Below, one piece after another: positions 24,213 through 32,564 of a stretch of DNA of 64,000 nt. The stretch covers positions 372,001 through 436,000 of the forward strand of contig NZ_JBMERQ010000002.1 of NCBI RefSeq assembly GCF_048820895.1, written 5' to 3'. The position numbers were made by a program, and so were the translations under genes. Under the pieces are notes generated by a model, which was not told where the DNA came from, did not search any database, and was given only the letters and a program-made list of their open reading frames with translations. Positions within the stretch are counted from its first letter, which is position 1. Every line of letters begins with the position of its first letter. The DNA comes from Cribrihabitans_A neustonicus (GTDB taxonomy: Bacteria > Pseudomonadota > Alphaproteobacteria > Rhodobacterales > Rhodobacteraceae).

Positions 24213-25190
24213 ATGAAACATCTTGTTTTTGCTGCGGGACTGCTTGGCGCGTCGGCGGCTTTTGCCGAGACGCCCGAACTCGTCGTCTACACCTATGACA
24301 GCTTTGTCTCCGACTGGGGCCCTGGGCCTCAGGTCGAGAAGGCCTTTGAGGAGACCTGCGCCTGCGATCTTAAATTTGTCGGCGCGGGCGATGGCGCGGC
24401 GCTGCTGGCGCGGGTGAAGCTGGAAGGCAAGCGTTCGGACGCCGATGTGGTGCTTGGTCTCGACACCAACCTCACCGCGGCGGCGAAGGCGAGCGGGCTG
24501 TTTGCGGAGCATTCCGTCAGTGCGGACTACACGCTGCCGGTCACCTGGGAGGATCAGACCTTCGTGCCTTATGACTGGGGCTATTTCGCATTCGTGCATC
24601 AAGCAGATGCCGAGGCGCCCGCCGACTTCCGCGCGTTGGCCGCGAGCGACAAGAAGATCGTGATCCAGGACCCGCGCTCCTCCACTCCGGGGCTGGGGCT
24701 CCTGATGTGGGTGAAGGCCGCTTATGGCGACGAGGCGCCGCAGGTCTGGGAGGCGCTTGCGGACAACATCGTGACCGTCACCAAGGGCTGGTCCGAGGCC
24801 TATGGCATGTTCCTCGAAGGGGAGGCGGACATGGTGCTGTCCTACACCACCTCGCCCGCCTATCACCTGATTGCGGAGGAGGATGGCTCCAAGGCGGCGG
24901 CGGCCTTTGGCGAGGGCCACTACCTGCAGGTCGAAGTCGCGGGCAAACTGGCGGCAAGCGATCAGCCGGAGCTGGCGGATCAGTTCCTGGAGTTCATGGT
25001 GTCGGATGCCTTCCAGTCGGTCATTCCCACCACCAACTGGATGTACCCGGCGGTGATGCCGGAGGCGGGGCTGCCCGAGGGCTTCGACACGCTGATCGAG
25101 CCCGGCAAGGCGCTCCTGCTGGATGAGGACGAGGCCGCGGCGCTGCGCGATGCGGCGCTGGACGAATGGCTGAGCGCGCTCAGCCAGTAA
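24213..25190 (+). CDS. thiB: thiamine ABC transporter, periplasmic binding protein
   Basis: A 325-residue periplasmic protein that binds thiamine and its phosphates. Residues 1-18 are a signal peptide cleaved after AFA; the mature chain begins ETPELVVYTYDSFVSDWGPG. The core motifs EETCACDLKFVGAGDGAALL, DVVLGLDTNL and TTNWMYPAV match the ThiB family. ATG 24213 is preceded by AAAGGAGG. It is the first gene of thiBPQ and sits under the TPP riboswitch. Confidence 0.94.
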   Translation: MKHLVFAAGLLGASAAFAETPELVVYTYDSFVSDWGPGPQVEKAFEETCACDLKFVGAGDGAALLARVKLEGKRSDADVVLGLDTNLTAAAKASGLFAEHSVSADYTLPVTWEDQTFVPYDWGYFAFVHQADAEAPADFRALAASDKKIVIQDPRSSTPGLGLLMWVKAAYGDEAPQVWEALADNIVTVTKGWSEAYGMFLEGEADMVLSYTTSPAYHLIAEEDGSKAAAAFGEGHYLQVEVAGKLAASDQPELADQFLEFMVSDAFQSVIPTTNWMYPAVMPEAGLPEGFDTLIEPGKALLLDEDEAAALRDAALDEWLSALSQ

Positions 25191-26722
25191 GCGCGGTTCC
25201 GGGCCTTGGCGCGGCTGCCCTGGTGGCCGCGCTGATCCTGGGCACGCTGGCGGCGGTGGCGCTCCGGGCCGAGGCCGGGCGCGGGCTGGGGGCGGCCGAC
25301 TGGGCGGCGCTGCGGTTCACGGTCACGCAGGCGGCGCTGTCGGCCCTCCTGAGTGTTGCGCTGGCGGTGCCGGTGGCACGCGCGCTGGCGCGGCGGCGTT
25401 TTGCCGGGCGCAGGATTCTGGTGGCGCTGCTGGGCGCGCCTTTCATTCTGCCGGTGATTGTTGCGGTCCTGGGGCTGCTCGCGGTCTTTGGCCGGGCCGG
25501 GTGGCTGAGCGCCATGCTGGGTGTTTTCGGGCTGGAGCCGGTGCAGATCTACGGGCTGCACGGAGTGGTTCTCGCGCATGTCTTCTTCAACCTGCCGCTG
25601 GCGACACGGCTGATCCTGCAGGCCTGGCAGGAGATCCCGGCCGAGCGCTTCCGCCTTGCTGCGCAGCTGGATGCCGGGCCGCGGGCGATGTGGCGGCTGC
25701 TGGAGGCGCCGATGCTGCGCGGCGTGGTGCCGGGCGCGCTGGCGGTGGTTTTTGCCATTTGCCTGTCGAGCTTTGCCGTCGCGCTGACGCTGGGCGGCGG
25801 GCCGCGGGCGACGACCGTGGAGCTGGCGATCTACCAGGCGTTCCGCTTCGACTTCGATCTGGGCCGGGCGGCGCTGTTGTCGGCGATCCAGCTGGTTCTG
25901 ACGGGCGCGGCGGCGCTTCTTGCGCTGCGCACGGCGGCGGGCGAGGGGTTCGGCAGCGGGCTGGATCGAAGCCTGCGGCGCTGGGACGGGCAAACGCTGC
26001 TGGCGCGCCTGCACGACGGTGTTTGGATCGGGCTGGCGGCAGCCTTTTTGCTGCTGCCGCTTGCGGCGATCGTGCTCGCGGGGCTGCCGGCGCTTGCAGG
26101 CCTGCCGCCGGTAGTGTGGCAGGCGGCGGGCACCTCGCTTCTGGTGGCGGCACTGAGCACCGGGGTGCTCTTGATGCTGGCCTTGCCGATGGCGGCGGCG
26201 GCGGCACTCGGGCGCGGCGGCGTGAGCGAACTGGCGGGCATTCTGGGGCTTGCGGCCTCGCCGCTGGTAATCGGCACCGGGCTGTTCGTGCTGATTTATC
26301 CGGTGGCCGACCCCTTTGCGCTGGCGCTGCCGGTGACAGCCCTGGTCAATGCGGTGATGGCGCTGCCCTTTGCGCTGCGCATCCTGGTGCCGCGGGCGCG
26401 GGAGGTGCTGGCGCGCTACGGCCGGCTGTCGCTGTCGCTGGATCTGCGCGGCTGGGATTTTGTCCGCCGGGTCTACCTGCCGCGGATGCGGGCGCAGACC
26501 GGATTTGCCGCGGGGCTGGCCGCGGCGCTGTCGATGGGGGACCTGGGCGTGGTGGCGCTGTTTGCCGATCCGGAGTTCGCCACGCTGCCCTTGCAAATCT
26601 ACCGGCTGATGGCGGCCTACCGGATGGAGGCGGCCTCCGGAGCGGCACTCCTGCTGCTCCTGCTGTCAATGGCGCTGTTCTGGATCATGGACCGCGGAGG
26701 GCGCTGGCATGCTGAAGCTTGA
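25166..26722 (+). CDS. thiP: thiamine ABC transporter, permease
   Basis: A 518-residue inner-membrane permease made of two fused homologous halves, about twelve hydrophobic segments. Each half has an EAA-type loop contacting the ATPase (around ERFRLAAQLDAGPRAMWRLLEAP and SLDLRGWDFVRRVYLPRMRA, the latter split by charged residues). It starts 25 bases inside thiB, with the two coding frames overlapping, and its end overlaps thiQ by 14 bases, so the three subunits are translationally coupled. Confidence 0.93.
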   Translation: MAERAQPVSAVPGLGAAALVAALILGTLAAVALRAEAGRGLGAADWAALRFTVTQAALSALLSVALAVPVARALARRRFAGRRILVALLGAPFILPVIVAVLGLLAVFGRAGWLSAMLGVFGLEPVQIYGLHGVVLAHVFFNLPLATRLILQAWQEIPAERFRLAAQLDAGPRAMWRLLEAPMLRGVVPGALAVVFAICLSSFAVALTLGGGPRATTVELAIYQAFRFDFDLGRAALLSAIQLVLTGAAALLALRTAAGEGFGSGLDRSLRRWDGQTLLARLHDGVWIGLAAAFLLLPLAAIVLAGLPALAGLPPVVWQAAGTSLLVAALSTGVLLMLALPMAAAAALGRGGVSELAGILGLAASPLVIGTGLFVLIYPVADPFALALPVTALVNAVMALPFALRILVPRAREVLARYGRLSLSLDLRGWDFVRRVYLPRMRAQTGFAAGLAAALSMGDLGVVALFADPEFATLPLQIYRLMAAYRMEAASGAALLLLLLSMALFWIMDRGGRWHAEA

Positions 26723-27401
26723 GCACTGCCGCATCCTGAACGGCAGCTACACGGTGGATGCCGACTTCGACGTCGAACCGGGCGCTTGCGTTGCGGTGAT
26801 CGGGCCGTCGGGTGCGGGAAAGTCCACTTTGGTAGAGGCGGTGGCGGGCTTCCTGCCGCTCATCCGCGGGCGCATCCTGTGGCGGGGCGGCGACCTCAGC
26901 CAGGTGCCGCCCGGCAAGCGGCCGGTGGCGATGCTGTTTCAGGACGGCAACCTGTTTCCGCATCTGACCGTGGCGCAGAACGTAGGCCTGGGGATCAGTG
27001 CGGGGCTCAGGCTCACGAGCGGGGACTGGCAGCGGGTCGAGGCCGCTTTGGCACGGGTCGGGCTGGAGGGCATGGGCGCGCGCAAGCCTGCGGCGCTCTC
27101 CGGCGGGCAGCAGAGCCGGGTGGCGCTGGCGCGGGTCTTGGTGCAGGGACGGGACATCCTGCTTTTGGACGAGCCCTTCGCGGCGCTGGGACCCGCGCTC
27201 AAGGCGGAGATGCTGGACCTGGTGGCGGAGCTGGCCCGCGAAAGCGGCGCAACGGTGCTGATGGTCAGCCACGACCCGGGCGATGCGCGCCGGATTGCGG
27301 ATCAGGTGGTGGTGGTGGCAGAGGGCGTGGCTCATGCGCCGGAACCGGCGGCGGCGCTGCTGGACAACCCGCCGCCGGCATTGAAGGCGTATCTGGGCTG
27401 A
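26709..27401 (+). CDS. thiQ: thiamine ABC transporter, ATP-binding protein
   Basis: ATPase subunit of 230 residues. Walker A is GPSGAGKSTL at about 34-43, the Q-loop lies in AMLFQDGNLFPHLTV, the signature is LSGGQQSRVALARV, Walker B is DILLLDEPFAAL, and the switch His is in MVSHDPGDARR. It completes the thiBPQ operon and overlaps thiP by 14 bases. It is convergent with ribH, leaving only 18 bases between stops. Confidence 0.94.
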   Translation: MLKLEHCRILNGSYTVDADFDVEPGACVAVIGPSGAGKSTLVEAVAGFLPLIRGRILWRGGDLSQVPPGKRPVAMLFQDGNLFPHLTVAQNVGLGISAGLRLTSGDWQRVEAALARVGLEGMGARKPAALSGGQQSRVALARVLVQGRDILLLDEPFAALGPALKAEMLDLVAELARESGATVLMVSHDPGDARRIADQVVVVAEGVAHAPEPAAALLDNPPPALKAYLG

Positions 27402-27419
27402 AGCCAGCCCGAGCAGCGA

Positions 27420-27881
27420 TCAGGCGGCCTCGCCCGCGGCATCAGCCATGTCCAGCGCCTTCTCCCGCGCCCGGGTGATCACCAGTGCGGCATTGGCCGC
27501 CTCGCGCCCCTTCTCCACGAAATGGGCGCGGTAGATGGCGTTGTGATGCTCCGTCTCCTGGTACTGGTGCGGAGTGAGCGAGACTGAAAGCACCGGCACC
27601 CCGGTTTTCATCCCAGCGCGCATCAGCCCGTCGACCACGGCCTGGGCCACGAAATCATGCCGGTAGATGCCGCCATCCACCACGAAGGCGGCGCAGGCCA
27701 CCGCGGCGTAGCGGCCGGTGCGGGCCAGGTCTTGCGCCAGCAAGGGCATCTCGAACGCGCCAGGCACGTCGAAGACATCGACCTGCTCCGCCGGGATGCG
27801 TTCGAGGAAGCCGTCCAGCGCGCGGTCCACGATATCGGAATGCCAGTTGGCCTTGATAAAGGCATAGCGGGTGTGTGTCAT
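27420..27881 (-). CDS. ribH: 6,7-dimethyl-8-ribityllumazine synthase (RibH2 type)
   Basis: Penultimate riboflavin enzyme, 153 residues. It has FIKANWHSDIVDRAL, the PGAFEMPLLAQDLARTG motif and VDGGIYRHDFVAQAVVDGLM, a RibH2-like rather than classic RibH1 sequence; RibH2 of Brucella and rhizobia is a decameric flavin-binding form. A strong AAAGGAG site precedes the ATG. It is transcribed alone behind an FMN riboswitch and not with other rib genes, which fits the second, flavin-regulated ribH copy known in Rhizobiales and relatives. Confidence 0.9.
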   Translation of the reverse strand: MTHTRYAFIKANWHSDIVDRALDGFLERIPAEQVDVFDVPGAFEMPLLAQDLARTGRYAAVACAAFVVDGGIYRHDFVAQAVVDGLMRAGMKTGVPVLSVSLTPHQYQETEHHNAIYRAHFVEKGREAANAALVITRAREKALDMADAAGEAA

Positions 27882-27961
27882 CGTGATCTCTCCTTTGGTT
27901 CTGACACGTCACCCAAGGCGATCACGAGCGAAGGCGCGCACGCGGGGCGTGGCGCTTCGCA

Positions 27962-28120
27962 CGTTCTCTTCCATCCGGACTGTAACCGTCGGCTCTGGCC
28001 TCTCACCAGATCTGCTGACACTTCCGGACCCGGAAATCCCGGACATCGGAAGCCGCTCGCGGGCTCGCGGGACCGTGCCCGCATACCGCCGGTGGGGAAT
28101 TCCGCCCCGCCCTGAGAACG
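27962..28120 (-). ncRNA. FMN riboswitch (RFN element)
   Basis: Read on the minus strand, the RFN hallmarks are present in order: CGTTCTCAGGGCGGGGCGGA, ATTCCCCACCGGCGGTA, the AGCCCGCGAGC arm, GTCAGCAGATCTGGTGAGA, GGCCAGAGCCGACGGTTACA and GTCCGGATGGAAGAGAACG. The first and last segments close P1 (CGTTCTC with GAGAACG). It lies 80 bases ahead of ribH and should turn it down when FMN is plentiful. Confidence 0.97.
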
Positions 28121-28180
28121 GAATGGACCTTGCCAAGGGAGCGGGGAGATTTCAAGAGTTACGCCAAAGGAGGTCCGCCA

Positions 28181-28804
28181 ATGCACCCGAATCCGGTTTT
28201 CCACGATGCGGATGACGCAGCGAACCTGGCCTTCGCCAGGGAGCGGGCCTTTGGCGTCCTGGCGGTGTCCGGCGGCGCGGCGGAGACGCCGATGCTGGGT
28301 CATGTGCCCTTCCTGCTGTCGAAGGACGGTACCTGGGCCGAAATGCACCTTATGCGCTCCAACCCGATCGCGCGCGGGTTGAAGACGCCGCGTCCGGCCA
28401 GGCTCGCGGTGAGCGGGCCGGACGGCTACATCTCCCCCGACTGGTACGGGCTGGACGATCAGGTGCCGACCTGGAACTACGTGGCGGTGCATCTGAGCGG
28501 CGAGCTGGAGCTGCGGCCGCAGGCGGAGTTGCGCGGCCTGCTGGACCGCCAGTCGGCGTTCTACGAAGCGCGTCTGGCGCCGAAACCGGCGTGGAGCGCC
28601 GCGAAGATGGCCCCGGAGGCGCTGGCGCGGATGATGCGGATGATCGTGCCGGCGCGGATGCGGGTCCGTGCGGTGGAGGGGACCTGGAAACTCAGCCAGA
28701 ATAAGCCGGCAGAGGTCCGGATGCGGGCCGCTGCGTCGGTCCAAGACGGGCCGGGCGCGGGTCTGGCGGAACTCGTCGTTCTCATGCGCGCCGCCCGGAG
28801 CTGA
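28181..28804 (+). CDS. PaiB-like FMN-binding split-barrel protein
   Basis: A 207-residue protein of the PaiB family (FMN-binding negative regulator, named from Bacillus subtilis PaiB). Recognisable features are MHPNPVFHDADDAANLAFAR at the start, GHVPFLLSKDGTWAEMHLMRSNP and the YISPDWYGLDDQVPTWNYVAVH motif typical of the family, and RMMRMIVPARMRVRAVEGTWKLSQNK near the end, read in two halves. ATG 28181 follows AAAGGAGG. It is divergent from the FMN-riboswitch-ribH unit with 61 bases between, which may reflect its flavin dependence. Its target, if it is a regulator, is unknown. Confidence 0.85.
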   Translation: MHPNPVFHDADDAANLAFARERAFGVLAVSGGAAETPMLGHVPFLLSKDGTWAEMHLMRSNPIARGLKTPRPARLAVSGPDGYISPDWYGLDDQVPTWNYVAVHLSGELELRPQAELRGLLDRQSAFYEARLAPKPAWSAAKMAPEALARMMRMIVPARMRVRAVEGTWKLSQNKPAEVRMRAAASVQDGPGAGLAELVVLMRAARS

Positions 28805-28856
28805 AATACCCGGCCGCGGCCGTATACACATAAAGGAACACCAAGGAGGACACCCG

Positions 28857-29459
28857 TTGAAACTGATCTACTCGCAGACCTCGCCCTTCGTGCGCAAAGT
28901 GCTGGTTTTGCTGCATGAGACCGGCCAGCTTCAGGACGTGACCCTAGAGCCGGCAGCGACGACGCCGGTGGCGCCGAGCCCGGATGTGCGCGCGGCCAAT
29001 CCGCTGGGCAAGATCCCGGTGCTCGAACGCGACGATGGGCCTGCGCTATATGACAGCCGGGTGATCTGCGCGTACCTGGATGCGCGCGGCAGCGGCGGCC
29101 TCTACAGCCGGGGCTGGGACAGCAAGGTCCTGGAGGCTACGGCCGACGGCATCATGGATGCGGCCGTGCTGATGTCGTACGAAAAACGGCTGCGCCCCGA
29201 GGACAAGCGCTGGGACGAGTGGCTGCAGGGCCAGCAGGCGAAAGTGCTGGACGCTTGCGCGGCACTGGAGGCACGCTGTATGAGCCACCTGCAGGGCAAG
29301 CTGGACATCGGCCAGATCGCTATCGCCTGCGCGCTGGCATATCTGGACTTCCGCCACCCCGAAACCGGCTGGCGGCGGCGCTGCGGCGCGCTGGCCGGCT
29401 GGCTCGACGGGTTCGAATCGCGCCCCTCCATGCAGGCGACGAAACCTCCCGCGGCCTGA
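28857..29459 (+). CDS. glutathione S-transferase family protein (TTG start)
   Basis: A 200-residue GST. The thioredoxin-fold N-terminus reads MKLIYSQTSPFVRKVLVLLH after a TTG start, with Ser as the likely glutathione-activating residue, then ANPLGKIPVLERDDG (cis-Pro) and LYDSRVICAYLDARG. The helical C-terminal domain includes DIGQIAIACALAYLDFRHP. AAGGAGG 6 bases before TTG 28857 supports that start. It follows the PaiB-like gene by 52 bases. Function is unspecified detoxification or redox chemistry. Confidence 0.87.
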   Translation: MKLIYSQTSPFVRKVLVLLHETGQLQDVTLEPAATTPVAPSPDVRAANPLGKIPVLERDDGPALYDSRVICAYLDARGSGGLYSRGWDSKVLEATADGIMDAAVLMSYEKRLRPEDKRWDEWLQGQQAKVLDACAALEARCMSHLQGKLDIGQIAIACALAYLDFRHPETGWRRRCGALAGWLDGFESRPSMQATKPPAA

Positions 29460-29519
29460 GCAATGCAGCACCCGGCCCTTGAATTCCGCGGCGCCTGGGC
29501 CAACATGGGGTGAAACTGT

Positions 29520-29558
29520 CACAAAGACGCAGCACAATCCGAGGGCTGCGTCTTTGTG
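29520..29558. repeat. 14-bp perfect inverted repeat upstream of petA
   Basis: CACAAAGACGCAGC (29520-29533) is repeated inverted as GCTGCGTCTTTGTG (29545-29558) with an 11-base loop. It lies 61 bases after the GST stop and 124 bases before petA, in an otherwise featureless 222-base gap. It could terminate the GST transcript, though no U-tract follows, or act as a control site for petABC. Confidence 0.6.
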
Positions 29559-29681
29559 CGCGCCTTTGAGCGCTGGACGAAAGCCGTTCTCCCCGCTAGA
29601 TACCGCGCCAGAGCCACCGCGAGCGATCGCGGTGCATGCGCATGTTTGCCCTAAACGGGCGCTGGAATTGGAGAAAACCTC

Positions 29682-30242
29682 GTGTCCCACGCAGAAGACC
29701 ACGAAGGAACCCGGAGAGATTTCCTCTACTACGCCACTGCCGGCGCCGGGGCAGTGACCGCGGGCGCCGCCATTTGGCCCCTGGTCAACCAGATGAACCC
29801 CTCGGCTGACGTGAAGGCGCTGTCCTCGATCCTGGTCGATGTCAGCGGCGTGGAAGTAGGCACGCAGATCTCCGTGATGTTCCTGGGCAAGCCGGTGTTC
29901 ATCCGCCGCCGCACCCCGGAAGAGATCGAAGAAGCCCGCCAGGTGGACATCAGCGAGCTGATCGACCCGCTGGCGGAGAACGCCAACAAGCCGGGCGTTC
30001 CGGCCACCGACGAGAACCGCACGCTGGACGAAGCCGGCGAATGGCTGGTGATGATGGGCGTCTGCACCCACCTGGGCTGCGTTCCGCTGGGTGACGGCGC
30101 GGGCGACTTCAACGGCTGGTTCTGCCCCTGCCACGGGTCGCATTACGACACCGCCGGCCGCATCCGCAAAGGCCCGGCACCGGAGAACCTGCATATTCCC
30201 GTCGCCGAGTTCGTCGACGAAACCACCCTCAGACTCGGATAA
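29682..30242 (+). CDS. petA: ubiquinol-cytochrome c reductase, Rieske iron-sulfur subunit
   Basis: Rieske protein of the cytochrome bc1 complex, 186 residues, anchored in the inner membrane with its [2Fe-2S] head in the periplasm. A Tat-like RRDFLYYATAGAGAVTAG segment at about 11-28 is the uncleaved anchor. Cluster ligands lie in CTHLGC and CPCHGSH. The start is GTG at 29682, with GGAG upstream; no in-frame ATG gives a full-length protein. It is the first gene of petABC and is followed by petB after 11 bases. Confidence 0.96.
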   Translation: MSHAEDHEGTRRDFLYYATAGAGAVTAGAAIWPLVNQMNPSADVKALSSILVDVSGVEVGTQISVMFLGKPVFIRRRTPEEIEEARQVDISELIDPLAENANKPGVPATDENRTLDEAGEWLVMMGVCTHLGCVPLGDGAGDFNGWFCPCHGSHYDTAGRIRKGPAPENLHIPVAEFVDETTLRLG

Positions 30243-30253
30243 CGGAGGCACTT

Positions 30254-31588
30254 ATGTCGGGTATTCCGCACGACCATTACGAGCCCAAGACCGGTGCCGA
30301 AAAGTGGCTGCACAGCCGCCTGCCCATTGTCGGCCTGCTCTATGACACCATCATGATCCCCACGCCCAAGAACCTGAACTGGATGTGGATCTGGGGTATC
30401 GTTCTGACCTTCTGCCTAGCCCTGCAAATCGTCACCGGCATCGTGCTGGTGATGCACTACACGCCGCATGTTGACATGGCTTTTGCCTCGATCGAGCACA
30501 TCATGCGCAACGTGAACGGCGGCCACATGATCCGCTACCTGCACATGAACGGCGCCTCGCTGTTCTTCGTTGCGGTCTATGCGCATATCTTCCGCGGTCT
30601 TTACTACGGGTCCTACAAGGCCCCGCGCGAGATCACCTGGATCATCGGGATGCTGATCTACCTGCTGATGATGGGCACCGCCTTCATGGGCTACGTGCTG
30701 CCCTGGGGCCAGATGTCCTTCTGGGGCGCGACCGTGATCACCGGCCTGTTCGGCGCCATCCCCTTCATCGGCGAGCCGATCCAGACCTGGCTGCTGGGCG
30801 GGCCTGCCGTGGACAATGCCACGCTGAACCGCTTCTTCTCGCTGCACTACCTGCTGCCCTTCGTCATCGCGGGCCTGGTGATCGTGCACATCTGGGCTTT
30901 CCACACCACCGGCAACAACAACCCCACCGGTGTTGAAGTCCGCCGCGGCTCGAAGGCCGAGGCCGAGAAGGACACGCTGCCATTCTGGCCGTATTTCGTG
31001 ATCAAGGACCTGTTTGCCCTGGCTGTGGTGCTGGTGGTGTTCTGGGCGATCGTCGGCTTCATGCCGAACTACCTCGGCCACCCCGACAACTACATCGAAG
31101 CCAACCCGCTGGTGACGCCCGCGCACATCGTGCCGGAATGGTACTTCCTGCCGTTCTATGCGATCCTGCGCGCCTTCACCTCCGAGGTTTGGGTTGTGCA
31201 GTTTGCCTCCTTCGTCACCGGCGGCATCATCGACGCGAAGTTCTTCGGCGTGATGGCGATGTTCGGCGCTATCCTGGCAATGGCGCTGGCGCCCTGGCTG
31301 GACACTTCGCGGGTCCGTTCGGGCCGCTACCGGCCGATGTTCAAATGGTGGTTCGCGCTGCTGGTCGTCGACTTCTTCGCCCTGATGTGGCTGGGCGCAA
31401 TGCCCGCGGAGGAGCCCTACGCCTCCTTCTCGCTGATCGCGTCGGCCTACTGGTTCGCCTACTTCCTGGTGATCCTGCCGCTGCTCGGCGTGATCGAGAA
31501 ACCGGAGCCGCAGCCCGCCACCATCGAAGAGGATTTCGAAGCCAAGAAGGCCAAGAAGTCCGGTGCTGAAGCCACTCCCGCCGAGTAA
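30254..31588 (+). CDS. petB: cytochrome b of the bc1 complex
   Basis: Membrane subunit carrying hemes bL and bH and the quinol sites, 444 residues with eight predicted helices. Heme-ligand histidines lie in IRYLHMNGASLFFVAVYAHI and the later FVIAGLVIVHIWAFHTTG region, and the Qo-site PEWY motif is in HIVPEWYFLPFYAILRA. The charged Glu/Lys-rich tail (last 30 residues) is typical for this group. It lies between petA and petC with 11- and 19-base gaps. Confidence 0.97.
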   Translation: MSGIPHDHYEPKTGAEKWLHSRLPIVGLLYDTIMIPTPKNLNWMWIWGIVLTFCLALQIVTGIVLVMHYTPHVDMAFASIEHIMRNVNGGHMIRYLHMNGASLFFVAVYAHIFRGLYYGSYKAPREITWIIGMLIYLLMMGTAFMGYVLPWGQMSFWGATVITGLFGAIPFIGEPIQTWLLGGPAVDNATLNRFFSLHYLLPFVIAGLVIVHIWAFHTTGNNNPTGVEVRRGSKAEAEKDTLPFWPYFVIKDLFALAVVLVVFWAIVGFMPNYLGHPDNYIEANPLVTPAHIVPEWYFLPFYAILRAFTSEVWVVQFASFVTGGIIDAKFFGVMAMFGAILAMALAPWLDTSRVRSGRYRPMFKWWFALLVVDFFALMWLGAMPAEEPYASFSLIASAYWFAYFLVILPLLGVIEKPEPQPATIEEDFEAKKAKKSGAEATPAE

Positions 31589-31607
31589 AAAGAAGGAACA
31601 CCTGACT

Positions 31608-32402
31608 ATGTTCAAGAAACTGGCAACCGGTGCCGCCTTCGCTCTGGCCCTGATCCCTGCTGCGTCTTTCGCAGCAGGCGGCGGCGAACAGCATATCACC
31701 GACTATGACTTCTCGTTCGAGGGGCCGTTTGGCGCCTATGACCGCAACCAGCTTCAGCGCGGCCTGCAGGTCTACACCGAGGTCTGCGCGGCCTGCCACG
31801 GGCTGAAGCAGGTGCCGATCCGCACCCTGTCCGACGAAGGCGGCCCGCAGCTGCCCGAGGATCAGGTGCGTGCGTATGCAGAGGAGTATTTCACCGTCTA
31901 CGATCCGGTTCTGGATGAGGACCGCCCGGCCAAGCCGGTCGATCACTTCCCGGAAAACAACAACGCCGGTGCGCCGGACCTCAGCATGATGGCCAAGGCG
32001 CGGGCAGGTTTCCACGGCCCCTATGGCCTCGGCCTGAACCAGATGTTCAAAGGCATGGGCGGTGCGGAATACATCGCGTCGCTGCTGACCGGCTATACCG
32101 GCGAGAGCAAGACCGAAGCGGGCGTCACGCTTTACGAGAACACCGCCTTCCCGGGCGGCTGGATCTCGATGGCGCCGCCGCTGTCGGACGAACAGGTCGA
32201 ATTTGCCGACGGCCACGCCAACGATGTCGAGGCGATGTCGAAGGACGTTTCAGCTTTCCTGATGTGGACCGCTGAGCCCAAGATGATGGCACGCAAGCAG
32301 GCAGGCTTTGTCGGCGTGCTGTTCCTGACGCTGCTGTCGGTGCTGCTGTATCTCACCAACAAGCGCATCTGGGCGCCGCACAAGGGCAAACACCTGAGCT
32401 GA
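31608..32402 (+). CDS. petC: cytochrome c1 of the bc1 complex
   Basis: Heme c subunit that hands electrons to cytochrome c, 264 residues. Residues 1-22 are a signal peptide (MFKKLATGAAFALALIPAAS, cleaved after FAA or nearby). The heme-binding site is VCAACHGL, the likely Met ligand is in GGWISMAPPLSDEQ, and the C-terminal helix GVLFLTLLSVLLYLTNKRIW anchors it. ATG 31608 has AAGGAA upstream; the frame begins 15 codons earlier inside the petB end but lacks a site there. A terminator follows. Confidence 0.96.
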   Translation: MFKKLATGAAFALALIPAASFAAGGGEQHITDYDFSFEGPFGAYDRNQLQRGLQVYTEVCAACHGLKQVPIRTLSDEGGPQLPEDQVRAYAEEYFTVYDPVLDEDRPAKPVDHFPENNNAGAPDLSMMAKARAGFHGPYGLGLNQMFKGMGGAEYIASLLTGYTGESKTEAGVTLYENTAFPGGWISMAPPLSDEQVEFADGHANDVEAMSKDVSAFLMWTAEPKMMARKQAGFVGVLFLTLLSVLLYLTNKRIWAPHKGKHLS

Positions 32403-32428
32403 TCAATTGCTCAGCCGTGAAAGTGAAA

Positions 32429-32457
32429 CCCCCGCTCCGAAAGGCGCGGGGGTTTTT
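32429..32457 (+). terminator. Rho-independent terminator of petABC
   Basis: CCCCCGC (32429-32435) pairs with GCGGGGG (32446-32452) around a 10-base loop and is followed by TTTTT. Confidence 0.9.
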
Positions 32458-32474
32458 GCTTTCCCTGCGGGGAA

Positions 32475-32541
32475 GGGGCGCTGCCCCTCTGCACGCCAGG
32501 CGCGCATTCACCCCGGGGTATTTCGGGTCAGAAAGTGGCGC
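32475..32541 (+). repeat. dispersed intergenic repeat, second exact copy of the 32-bp core
   Basis: GGGGCGCTGCCCC at 32475-32487 and, 22 bases on, a 32-base core at 32510-32541 identical to 14175-14206 (CCCCGGGGTATTT plus GGTCAGAAAGTGG). Sits between the petABC terminator and the convergent gene at 32565. Confidence 0.75.
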
Positions 32542-32564
32542 CGGGCCTTCAGGCGCCTCCGGTT

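Noticed and set aside
24980..26596. Minus-strand frame (538 residues) opposite thiP
   Set aside because: Arg/Gln/His-rich shadow of a membrane protein gene with no recognisable domain.
29479..29757. Small plus-strand frame before and overlapping petA
   Set aside because: No ribosome site or homologous features; it runs through the inverted repeat and into petA in another frame.
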